From Eutrigla gurnardus (Eukaryota > Chordata > Actinopteri > Perciformes > Triglidae), in NCBI GenBank assembly GCA_963514095.1, contig OY741267.1, positions 6,540,048-6,604,047 of the forward strand: a stretch of 64,000 bases of DNA, written 5' to 3'. Within the stretch, counting starts at the first letter, position 1; each line of letters opens with the position of its first letter. The translations under genes and the position numbers were made by a program. The notes beneath the pieces were generated by a model. It had not been told where the DNA came from and did no database searches. It saw only the letters and a list, made by a program, of their open reading frames with translations. Shown here one piece after another: positions 44,725-55,677 of the stretch.

Positions 44725-45735
44725 TTCAGAGCAAAGACAAACAATACTGCACAACATCCACTAGAGGGAGTCACACACTGTTACACTGCAATAGTTTGTA
44801 ATGATAAAGTCTTGATTCTTTGTATTGAGGATAACCAAAACACTAAATTCAAAACAGACTGAGGGACAGTTTTATTCATACAACAGTCACTCTGTTGATA
44901 ATGAGGTGTAGCAGGACATGAGCAATAGTTTGTCATAATATTCAATTTGTCATAATATTCATTGTTATATTTAACTTAATTCTTCACAAATCACACTATT
45001 GGAATTAAGGTCAGGTTGTGATTTCATGCAAAAGTTCCTGGCCAATCAGCATAGGAACTATTAAATAGGCTGATTGGCAGCAGGTGAGCCATCAGGCTTC
45101 ACTCCAGCCCGCCATGTGGCTGAAGTGTTTGGACTGTGGCAAAGCACTAACTGCCATAGTGACTCATCCTCCTGGGGCCTGTACTACGAAGCAGGATTTG
45201 GGCTTAGCGAGGTAACTTAAGTGTTAACTCTGGGTTTTCCGTCCTACGACGCTGGTTCACTTCTTTACGGGGTAGATCATCATGGTAACTTACGCTGGAT
45301 CTAATACGGTGGCCCAGAGGTGTCAGGCCAAATACAAAATCCACAACACAAATGCAAAAGTCACAACACAAATACAAAAGCCACAACACAAATACAAAAG
45401 TCACAACGCAAATACAAAAGCCATAATGGAACTGACCCACAACGGAAGTGAACCAAAACACGGATAAACTCAACTTCCCAAAATGCATTGCGGCTCGTCT
45501 GACTTCTGAAAAGTTTTGGATAATGGCGGACGAATGCGGTGTTTCTGGCCACAGTCAGCAACAAACCGCGTACACATGTAAGTATACTGTAACATGATTT
45601 TTATGTTTTCAGCTGACTTTTAAATCGTATTGATAATGAACGTTACTTTATTGTTGTTGGAATTGTACATTAACGTTACGAATTGAAGGTCCTGCTAGCT
45701 GGCTAGCCTACTGATGGTAATCTACCACAGAGGTT

Positions 45736-47861
45736 CTATTTCGTCCCTACTGACCGCCAGAGGCGGTGCTTTAAGCACTGGATAACTCCGCCCGCGGTAG
45801 CGCATGTCGAGTACGAATAACAACAATCTCACCTGTGACTCCTGCATGACCCCTGGGAGGCTATATCTTCCGATGTCAGCAGGCAATCGGCTCCTTCATT
45901 CTTCTCGCGACCGCATGTCGAGGTCTACGTAAGTATAGCATGGTCATTTAAATGGCCGGTACAATTATTGCTGGCTTTGTGCAGCCTCGTTCCTCCGTGG
46001 CAGGAGCAACGGGCTGAGGCTCGTCCTCCGAGAGGCTGTCGCCAGCGTTTTGCACATTGTATGTTGTACCTGCTCTGGCGTTTCCGCCCCTCACCTTCCA
46101 GCATTGCACACAGCTGCTGAGGGCTGTGTTACTAGCAGGTTGAATGCTTATAACTGTTTTGTGTTTCTCTGTTTAGTGTTCACAGTATTATTGAAGGATT
46201 CAACTGGGTTGAGGTAGGGTTTCAGTCCCTCTTCAAGCTTAGTTGTATTTTTGTTAAGCTAATAATCTTGTTGGTGAAGGTTGCGTACCTGCCCCCTCTC
46301 CCAACTTGGTATAGTGTTTCAAAGTGTTGGCGTTCCTGTCCCGGCGGTGTCACACTTTGTGTCGTTTTTTGTTTACCTGGCTACCTCTCCACCTGGTTCC
46401 GGATGGAGCATGCCTGTCGCAGCTGTATGGCGTCCCTGGAGCCTGAGGATGGCCATGACCGGCGTGTGTCCTGTCTTGGTGTGGATCACCTGCAGGAGGC
46501 CATCACCGACGAAGCCTGCATAAATTGCAGCATTATGCCGAGGTCAGTAAGGCTGGCCAGGCTGGCCCAAATGGATCCACTATCCTGCCTGCCTTCATTC
46601 CAGCCTGAGAGGGTGAATTCCTGTCGAGGTGCTGCAAAGAAGCGGTCTGCCACACAGGACGGAGACGGTGTCCCCGCTGGAAAACAGCAGAGGAAGGCAG
46701 ACGACCAGCTCTCCTCGTTGACCGTATCTGCTGATATGGAGGAAATGAAGGCACTTCTTCTTAGCCTGCAGACTGCTGGGGGGTTGACACATGCTGCTGT
46801 TGCGGCTGCTCAGGGGTCATCTAGCCAGTTTAATGGTTCCCAGGTCGGGTTGGCGACTCCGACTGCACCAGGCTCCTCACATTCTTCAGCCTCGGATTGA
46901 CGGCGAGGATCTGATGACTCCTCCATGGGGGCAATCATCCGAGCTGCTCTGGCACGCCTGCAGCTTGACGCTCTGAGTCAAGGAAAAGCTCCTAGCGCTT
47001 TCTATAGGCACAACCCCCCGCCGGCGAAGACTATGGTGCCGCACTCTCCTGATTTTTTGAAGGAGCTGCATTCCTGCTTGGGAGACACGTCAGCCCTCAC
47101 CAGGCCTGGGTGCTGAGGCAGTTGGTCTTCTCCACATGCCAGCAGTGGAACCTGCGATTGATGCCCTGATTGTTTCTCCAGAGGAAGCAATGAAGTCGGA
47201 CCCCAGGTGCCCTTCTGCCCAGTGTAAGATCACTGATGACTACGTCTGCAGAGCTTACAACACGGCAGCGTGCTTCGGCCGCCTTGGAAACACCCTCTCC
47301 CACTTCCTTTTGGCCCTCTCATCTTCCCTGCAGGATGCTCAGGTGGATGACTCCATCCGTGACATCTGCGATGCCGCACTGCAGACTTTTGCCTGTCAGT
47401 CGAGAGAGTTGGGTCGACTTATGTCGACGCTTGTCCACACTCGTCACGTGTGACTGGCCCAGTCACCCCTGACGGAGGCGACTCGTAGGGTCCTTCGCAG
47501 GGTGCCGGCGGAACCTGGTGAGCTGTTTGGCTCTGCAGCTCTGCAGGCATTGGACCGCACAGCCAAAGCCGATGAGACCAGGCGGCGGCTTGCAGGCCTT
47601 CACAGCAGGGCGCCTACTTCCAGCAGGCCGAGAGCCTTTCCATCTGCCCGCCACGTTCTCCTCAGCTGCCTCCCCAGAGTGGTCGGCGGCCGTCGCGGCG
47701 GGATCCTAAGAAGCCGGCAGGCGACTTTCACTCCACCGTGCGCCGCTCACCACGTCAGCCCCAGGCCTCCAAGCCTGACCGCCGTCCTTCCGGTTCCTTC
47801 AGGGGCCGGGGGCAGCGGCGCTAGGGCCACGGGGCCGGTTGTTGGCTGCTTTTCCCAGCAA
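45736..47861 (+). mobile_element. DIRS-like retrotransposon fragment (5' region and gag)
   Basis: Interrupts the TIR element: text matching the second copy stops after CACAGAGGTT at 45735 and resumes near 47862. It starts with CCCTACTGACCGCCAGAGG, a 5' text common to fish DIRS elements, and contains gag only. Reverse transcriptase and tyrosine recombinase are absent. Confidence 0.6.
46268..47453 (+). pseudogene. DIRS-like gag, broken into frames
   Basis: The first frame (to 46900) has Cys pairs CRSCMASLEPEDGHD and CLGVDHLQEAITDEACINC, typical of the N terminus of DIRS ORF1. Later frames (47136-47453) have ITDDYVCRAYNTAACFGRLG and SRELGRLMS, also characteristic. Stops and shifts at about 46900, 47115 and 47451. 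Confidence 0.6.
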
Positions 47862-49010
47862 GCAGATGGAGGAAAGGTGGAGCCGGATGAGCTAAGAAGT
47901 GGGGGAACATGAAGCAGAAATACAAGGTGAGTTGTAAGCAGTTTAAAGTATTGAACACTACAGCATAAAAGAAACAAGATGAAGTTGTCTTTCTTATAAA
48001 TAATCAGGTAAAGTCAGTGCTGGGTAATATCTGTTAAAACATCAGAGTCCATTAAGTTGATCCCATGTGGTACAGTATTACTGTCCATATTCTAATATAT
48101 GACTAGTGGTGAATAGTGAATAGCTGAATCATGATTATGAGAAGTGTTTGTATATGTTGTTTATAGGAACTGAAGATGTCAGCACTGAGGGAGGAGAGGT
48201 CACTGCTGCACACTGGAAGTGTTTGTTGTCATGGATGAGGTGATGGAGCAAAGACCTGCTATTACCCCACTACACCCCATCTCCTCAGCCATGATGCCAA
48301 CCACTGCAGCAATACGCAACACGTAATGCAACCTGTATATATAACATGGATTATTTGTCGAATAAATTATTCACTAATAACCCACTACTTGTTTATTTTA
48401 TCCCACCAAACTCATACATGATATTAAAACGGCTTATATTAGCCTACATGTCGGTTGATGATCGAATAATAAAGGTACTTTTTTAAACCAAATAAGTGAT
48501 ATTACTTACTTCAGAGGGAAATCCAAATTCCATGTAGGCTACTCGTGAATAATGTAGCTCCTCCGACGGGCCGATTGCCTCCGTCGTCTCCGTGGTGAAG
48601 GTGCTGGTGTTCTGTGGTCGGAGGTGTAATACAATCTATGAACGATCAATGATCGATAAAAGCTAGTCGCTATCGCTGGCGAATGAAAGCAGCTACTCAG
48701 GTAAGAGGAAGATAGAGGGAAAGCGTGGGAGTGCACAAATATAAAAAACTGTAGAGAACATTTGAAAATATTTTGAAATATTTAATTAAGTGTAATACTA
48801 ATCATGCTTTATATTTTGATAAGTAGTGTCCAATAAACGGGAGCTAGAACGGAAATCGATTCAGTTACGTGAGAGAAGATGAGGACGAGATGTCAATAAA
48901 GTTAAAAAAAATAAAATGTAGTATGAGATGTGTTTGAGGTCACTTCCGTTGTGGCTTTTGTATTTGTGTTGTGACTTTTGTATTTGGCCTGACACCTCTG
49001 GGCCACCGTA

Positions 49011-49750
49011 GATTAATGCTATCCTCTGATCACTAAAAGCATAGTAAATTTCAATCTATAAATAACTGTTTGTTTATGCAACTGAATGGTCACATGTAAA
49101 GTACAAAACACATAGACTCACGTGAGGTGTCCTTGTTTGAATAGAGGAAACATAAAAGACGTCAAATTCATGGTATAAATGAATAACCACTGAGGGTTGT
49201 CTTCTAAATCTTTTACAAGGACACTCGATTCCGTACGATGCCGTGATAAGTCGATGGCGCATAAAGCGAGGAACTACAAAGTGTTTTTCATATTGATGAA
49301 TTGAATCAATAACTCCACTTGTGGCATAGTGTAAGAGACTCCCGTTGAGCGTTAGAGAAGAGTATCTCCAGTTGAGCTGTAGAGATAAAGCTGTCCAGGA
49401 GGACACAGGGAGGTTTGTTATGTTTCATGTAAATGTGGGGGGGTTTCCTACTTGACGGATTCATATTTTCACTGTGAGTCAGTGTATCGGACAGTACAGA
49501 CTGCTGGAGAACTCCTGCACTCACACGGATCTCAAGTAGTTGTGTATACGAGGGATTGGAATAGCTAGAATGGGATATTTTAGTTAGGGTGTTACAGAAG
49601 TTGGTGAATTAAAACGAGTGAATAGACTGGGAAAACCCTCAACGATAAAGCACACAGTAATAGACTGCTGTGTAGAAGCTTGTTGATCGGGTCCTCACTC
49701 AGGCGCTGTGCCATTCACCCTCTCTGAATAACACGTGTAATAGTTCTAAA
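49011..49750. other. no gene seen
   Basis: Non-coding between the TIR transposon and the next ORF. May contain the worn 5' part of the endogenous retrovirus, but no LTR match to 59472-59958 was found. Confidence 0.3.
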
Positions 49751-50059
49751 ATGTTGCAGAAACTTGTGGATGAGTGGAAGGAGTGTAAATCCGACTCGTT
49801 GGGGTCGGTGCTACTTGAAACAGTCGTGAGATGGCAGAAGAAAGTTCCAAAAGATGAAGAGAAGAAGGGATTAGAAAGGTTTGTAGACTAGATGAGGGAA
49901 ATGCAGGAAAAGGGGATGTTTGGAGGTTATAAAAACGCTTTTAATAAGTTTATGAAGCAAGCTACAGTAAGTCGAGAGCAGACCACAGCAAAGCTACAAG
50001 AGGCAGGAAGAATGCAGAAAAGGAAAGTGAGAAAAGCAGTAAAACAGGAAAGGTTTTAG
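49751..50059 (+). pseudogene. unidentified ORF with one in-frame stop
   Basis: About 102 codons from ATG to TAG with a single internal TAG at 49889-49891. Lys/Glu-rich and helical-looking (VRWQKKVPKDEEKK, NKFMKQATVSREQ). It lies upstream of retroviral pol remains and could be part of a gag, but no motif supports that firmly. Confidence 0.35.
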
Positions 50060-50193
50060 GCAGACGGCCAATGTTTTCTGGGAGATGTTAAATTTTCCAT
50101 ACAATCACTGTCCTCTGTGCTAACGATACATCAAAGGCCAGTTAAGACCTTGACTCCTCCAGAGACACACCGACCTGAACAAAAGATATGACT

Positions 50194-50247
<54 letters not shown>
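50194..50247. repeat. (AC)n microsatellite
   Basis: Uninterrupted AC dinucleotides. Confidence 0.95.
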
Positions 50248-50248
<1 letters not shown>

Positions 50249-50452
50249 CCTGAGACACACAGAACCCAGAGCTCACCTCCTATGAGAAAAACTACAACTC
50301 TCTGAAAAAGCATTCGTAGACGTTAAAACAGCATGATCTACAGCCTACACGCTCACAACTACTGTGAACCATTTCATCTGGATGTTGACGTCATCCCTAA
50401 TCCCTGAGTGTTCTCAGCTGTGCTCCCCTCCCTGATGTCTATATAGTCTGTG

Positions 50453-51481
50453 GCTGTATCCGAAACCGCATACTACCGTACTGCCTACTACATACTGCGT
50501 TAGTATATACTGTATACTGCGTACTGAATGTGGGATTCAGTATGCTACTTCAGCAGACCGACGCCGTTCACACGGCGTATGCAGTATGCAAATTTCCCAG
50601 AATGCATTTCGTGGCGACCGGCAGCGGTAGTTGTAAAACAGGCGAAAAGCTGTTTTATTTCCCGCTGTAGCGCTGTTATTATGTCACTTTATTAAATCTT
50701 AATATTTTTTCATGCGAGAAAGTAACCGTTTAGATCCCCAATGTGCGGTTAGTTTACCCAAATGACGGCTGTTTAGTAATTTGCCTCGATGTTTTCGGAG
50801 AAGTGAAGCTCCGGAAGGAGCGGGTCGTCTCAGAGGCAGCAGCCCGTCTCCAGAGGTGTTCCGCCGGCCAACATGCGTCGTCGTCCCGGGGGAGACAGCA
50901 AGCCAGTTATCTTAACCGCTGTTTGTAGCGGACAGTATACAGTATAGCGCTGTCTCGGGAGCTCTGCATGTACAGAAATCACCAAATATTAATAAAAAAA
51001 AGTTTGAATTAACAGAGTACTTTTTTTCATTTCATATGTACAACAGCCTGGATTTCTATTGTACCTATATAGCTTTCGTCACAATAATCGTCAAGTAGCC
51101 TATGCACTGTACTTATGTAAACAAATATAAACGCCGTACTGCTCCGGCGTTTGTTTTTTGTTTTTTTCGTCCCAGCTCCGGCGTTTGTTTGTTTGTTTTG
51201 TTTTTTTTTCGTCCCAGCTCCGGCGTTTGTATTCCCCTGGAAACGCTCTCTTGCTCCGTCATTACTCGATTTATCCAGGCTCCAGCGCATTGCATTGTGG
51301 GAAACAGTAGGCAGAGTAGACTGGTCGGATGCATACTGGAAATATTCTCCGAATCAGTACGACATCCGGGAACTTTTCGCATACTGCAGATTTTTCTTTT
51401 GTTTGCATACTGCATACTGCATACTACATTTTGGCCAAATCAGTACGTACTAGCAGTATAGTATGCGGTTTCGGATACAGC
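50453..51481. mobile_element. non-autonomous TIR DNA transposon, 1029 bp
   Basis: GCTGTATCCGAAACCGCATA at the left is the reverse complement of the right end. CTGTG precedes (50448-50452) and follows (51482-51486) as a 5-bp duplication. Inside are many CATACTG/CAGTATG words near both ends and three tandem copies of a CAGCTCCGGCGTTTGT unit (51140-51230). No transposase. Confidence 0.7.
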
Positions 51482-51486
51482 CTGTG

Positions 51487-52060
51487 TCTTCCCCTGTCTC
51501 GTTGCCAGAGTATCTTGTCCTGCGTGTACTTCCAGCCCAAGACCACAGCCATTGTTTCACGACCAAGTATCGTTTGTATTCAAGATTTTCAGGTTATTTC
51601 CTCAAGACGAGTGATTTTCTGTTTGTAATGTTTTAAGGTCCAAGTCAGAGTTAAGTTATTTCGTAGTTAGGTTATCCTCCCCTTGGAGCGTTTTCTGTTC
51701 TTTAGCCCTGTTAGTTTGTGTAGCTTCGTATCCTCCCTTTTGGAGTGTTTTTGGTTAGTTCAATTTCATAGTTAGTCCTCAATAGACCAGTATTAGCCTT
51801 TTATTTTGTATCCTCCCCTTCGGAGCGCTTTTCTGTTTCGGTGTTTGTTGTGTCTGTTTCCTGCCTTTTCCCTTCCCTTCTCCTCCCCTTCCCCTTCTCC
51901 CTTCCCCGTCTCTCCCATTTTCCTGAAGTCAGGGGTCTCAGTTGTCATAGCCGGTTACGTTGTCACTCTGTTTTAGGAGTATTCTCCTAGAATTCTAAGG
52001 CTTGGTTCAACTGTTCACTCTCTGCGCCTGAGTCCTCCTTCTTAGCCCAGACCTGACAGT
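51487..52060. other. no gene seen; pyrimidine-rich
   Basis: CTCCCCTT/GGAGCG text repeated at intervals of about 60-110 bp (51677, 51730, 51810). Function unknown. Confidence 0.3.
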
Positions 52061-52141
52061 CCTGCTCAATGTGTTAAGTGTCCTGAGGTGATTTCTGTTG
52101 TGATATGACACTATAAATAAAAGTGAATTGTTTTGAATTGA
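52061..52141 (+). repeat. retroposon tail
   Basis: Same tail as 36770-36845, ending GTTTTGAATTGAAATTG. Confidence 0.55.
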
Positions 52142-53070
52142 AATTGGACAATATAGAAACAAGACAAGCACACATAAGACATGATATGTATCACTGGAGA
52201 AGGAAAGGTTTTGTGGCCTCACTGGCACCCGTTAAACATTTGAACCAACTATTCGACCTTTACCATGCATTATTAGAGCCACAACAAGGAGCCACACTCA
52301 AGTGCAGAGGACATCAAGTGATGAACCAAGAAGCCCACAGTAGAGGCCACTGTGTGAGCTCAAAAGTAACAGCTCTCATTTCTCAGCATTGGTGGCAACC
52401 CCACCTTAAAGACATCACTAAATATTGTGTGCAGTCATGTGAAATCTGTAATCAGTTTAATCTAAAGGTTTAATTAAAGGCAGGACTAGGACGTTTTCTA
52501 GTCCATTCCATCCAGCGTCTCAGGGACTAGTAGAAAGGGTTAATCGTACTATCAAAGAAGGATTGGCTAAAGTCTGCACACACAAAACTAACTTAGATCA
52601 AAGCTCTAGTGCTATTTAACCTGAGATCCACTCCAAATGTGACAATGAATGTCAGCCCACATGAGATTTTAACAAGAAGGAAAATACCCTGTCTATTTAC
52701 TAGACCTCTGTTATTACAGTATGAAGATCTGAGTGAGTATGTTAAACAACTGAATAACACTGTGATAAGCATCTCTCAACAGGTCACAGAAATACTCACC
52801 AAAGAACAGGACCATGACACATTTCCTGTTGGAGTGGGGAGCTGGGTCCTGAGGAAAGTCAACAAGCTCAATTGGTCCTCCCCCAGGTGGAAGGGACCGT
52901 ATGCACTGACTCGAGACCCTACAGAGAGGACATTGACTGAGGCTCGGACTGACTTAGGAACCTCACTGACTGACAATGACCACGACTCTAGAAATGAAAC
53001 CCTACCAGAGACTGGACACGCCTCAACTGACAAAACCCTCCAGAAAGACTCCATGGAGACCAGGTTGTAG
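52142..53070 (+). pseudogene. endogenous retrovirus pol 3' end (integrase), broken
   Basis: The first frame (to 52473) has the zinc-binding region with CVQSCEICNQFN. Core text with a QGLVERVNRTIKEG-like string follows after stops near 52474 and an apparent large internal loss. The frame at 52609-53070 carries the C-terminal domain (VGSWVLRKVNKL, PRWKGPYAL). The arrangement is that of a retroviral integrase rather than a Ty3/gypsy one. Reverse transcriptase is absent. Confidence 0.65.
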
Positions 53071-53084
53071 TCAGAAGTAGCTTC

Positions 53085-53466
53085 ATGGCAGTCCACCACC
53101 ATCATGACTCGATTCCTGCAAGTTTAAATGTAGCTCATTTAACTTATCAGAACTCCTTGATCTATTTAGATGCTATTGGATTCCCCAGAGGTGTCCCTGA
53201 TCAATATAAATTAGTAGATCAAGTCAACGCAGGGTTTGAGTCATCCCTGTTCTGCTGGGCCACTATAAACAAAAATGTGGACAGAATTAATTAAATTAAT
53301 TTTAATATTCAAAGGCTTATGTGACTAGAGATGTAATTGCTGGACTACATGAACAATTGGCTGCTACTTCCCTGATGACTTACTAAAATAGAATGGCCCT
53401 TTATTTCCTCCTAGCTGAAAGAGGTGGTGTGTGTTTTCCCAAAATTGTTGTTTGTTCATTCCTAAC
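53085..53466 (+). pseudogene. endogenous retrovirus env-like remnant, part 1
   Basis: Follows pol closely, as env does. An open stretch to 53294 is followed by stops. Text near 53370-53440 resembles the conserved ectodomain region of a retroviral transmembrane subunit but is interrupted by stops and a frameshift. It cannot make a functional product. A hAT element ends this part. Confidence 0.5.
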
Positions 53467-54284
53467 CAGAGATGGACAGAGTTCTCGACCCCAGTACTTG
53501 AGTAAGAGTACAAATACTAATGGTCAAAATTTACTCCGTTACAAGTAAAAGTAGCTCAGTCGACATGGTACTCGAGTAAGAGTAAAAAAGTACTTGCTTT
53601 TAAAGGTACTTAAGTTTCCAAAAGTACATGCTTTTAAATTTACTTTAAGTAAAAGTAAGAGATAGAGTAAATTTCAAATAAAATGAATGGGATCACAGGA
53701 CTACAGCAGATGTTGCAGATGCAGATGTTCATTAACAATCATTGAAATAGTAACCAAATGAACCTGCACCGTCCAACTAACTCTCTATCATTGGGAACTG
53801 GAACCCCCTCAAAGACCAATGTGGTCCCCACACCACTGGCTGAGAATCACTGTTTTACAAAAAACGACATCTCTGCTTTCAATAACTCAATGTTGAGGTC
53901 ACTTGTCTTTACAGGAAGGACAATATAGGAGCACAACAAACTCTGTCTCCCCATGTATCCTTATGGGGAGGGATTACGTATTTTACGTAGATCCCAGTGG
54001 AGAGCGTGCACTGTGATAGGTTTCCTTCTTTGACAAACACAGCTTGTGTCCAATAGTACTTAAAAAAGAAAGAAAGGGGGAAAAAAAGACCAGAAAGTAA
54101 CAAGTACTTTTCAGCCTTTCTGGAAATTAACTTGAGTAAAAGTTAAAGTATTTGTCTTGGAAATGTATTCAAGTAAGAGTAATAAGTACCAAAGAAATCT
54201 AATACTCAAGTAAAGTACAAATCCTCTGGATATGTACTTAAGTACAGTACTTAAGTAAATCTACTCCGTTACTGTCCACCACTG
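53467..54284. mobile_element. non-autonomous hAT element, 818 bp, 8-bp duplication
   Basis: Termini CAGAGATGGACAG and CTGTCCACCACTG are inverted repeats. TTCCTAAC (53459-53466) and TTCCTAAG (54285-54292) are a target duplication with one mismatch. The interior is rich in AAGTACTT/GAGTAAGAGTA words. No transposase. Confidence 0.85.
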
Positions 54285-54668
54285 TTCCTAAGAACACAGC
54301 CCCAGATGGCTCCATAACTCGAGCTCTCTCTGGTCTCAAAACTATGTCAGAATAGTTATCAGAACACTCAGGGATAGACAATCTGTTATCTGATTGGCTA
54401 AACAGAGCCTTTAGCAAGTGGAAAAACATTAATCATGCCTGTGTTACTTTCACTAGTGAAAGTAATGTTGCTGCACACCATGTATCAGGCACCTCTGTCT
54501 AAAGTGTATTACCACGGCCATTAATGATTCCCCACACCACCTCCTTATCAATTATCCCAGCATGCAGGTGAAACTGTCCCACTGATCTCCCTCTCTGAGC
54601 CCGGAGAGGATGAGACTGAAGCTTACAAGGATGCTGATGATGAAGACCGCTGTTTGTACTCCTGAATA
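54285..54668 (+). pseudogene. endogenous retrovirus env-like remnant, part 2
   Basis: Continues after the hAT target site, with worn coding-like text to a TAG near 54666 but several stops. Assigned by position only, between env part 1 and the 3' LTR. Confidence 0.35.
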
Positions 54669-55660
54669 GTCATAGATACACAGGTTTTGGTAAAGTTACC
54701 ACATACCCACATATAGCATTACATACTGTGACGCCGCAGCTCGTGTCCGCGTCGGCACGCGTCCTTAGTTGGCCGCACCAAACTTTTTATATGCAGGTTT
54801 AATAATTAATGGACGTGTGTTCATAATTTGCATGTTTCCCCCCCCCCATTAATATACATTCCCATGGACGGTGTTAAAGTGTGGGGTTTGCGTGTGTTTA
54901 AACAGATGGGTGCACACATTTTGTGAAACCATGCCAAACTTTTCACCCACATTTCATTCATTCTTTCAATCATTCAATCGTGATATAATTCCGTTTTGTT
55001 ACTATGAAATATTGATCACACCTGGAAGTGTAAGGTTTGTACATAATGGGGCGTAAGAAAATTTGTGATTGTTGTACTAGCTGTGTTTATTCATTGTGTT
55101 AAAAGCACAACACGCCTTACCGTTGTATGAGTCGTTCTCTTCCTGCTGTGTTAGGAAGCGGGCGCCCGTGCTGGGACGGATTTATGGTTCGGGCGCGTTC
55201 ATGACTGAAGCACGCGCATCGGCGCTAAATCAATTATCGATAGTTAAATATGAACTGTGAATGTAGTGGCATGTGTCCATACATAAATATTAATTGTAAG
55301 GCCTGATCTAGGGATATTTATTGTAGGTACCTTTTTAACTCTGTTTAACGCATATTGGTGTGATAAAACGTAAACACCCCTGTCTGATATGAGGACAATG
55401 GTATGAACCAATTTGGAATGTTCTGTCTACCTTTATAAAAGGGATGTGTTTAGTGGTGGAGGGGGGCTCTCTTGATGGAGGAAGCAAAGCTATGCTTACC
55501 TGTACCCTCAGCGAAATGAGGTGTTTTGTCACTTAAAGCGGAAATGATAGAAGTGCTTTGGTGTGGCTTATCATAGCGCTAGTCTTTGTATAAAAAGTAT
55601 TTTTTTTCTTGTTATTTTCTTTTTTTCTCTTTTTTTCCATTTTTGCATTATTTTCCGTAT
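54669..55660. other. no gene seen
   Basis: Non-coding between env remains and the Rex3-like insertion; includes a CpG-rich stretch (54727-54780) and a T-rich run just before the insertion. May be a separate insertion in the retrovirus; borders not found. Confidence 0.35.
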
Positions 55661-55677
55661 GGATATCCTAAAACACC

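Larger units (their letters stand above)
45305..49010 (+). mobile_element. TIR DNA transposon with nested DIRS fragment
   Basis: TACGGTGGCCCAGAGGTGTC at 45305 is the reverse complement of the end at 48991-49010, and the inverted match continues into AAATACAAAA arrays on both sides. After the TIR, a short ORF start (ATGGCGGACGAATGCGG) ends at a GTAAGT donor. A fragment at about 47862-47935 resembles a Myb/SANT-like exon, and 48170-48330 a further exon (MDEVMEQRPAITPL). These suggest a PIF/Harbinger-like or related family; no transposase catalytic domain was seen. Confidence 0.65.
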
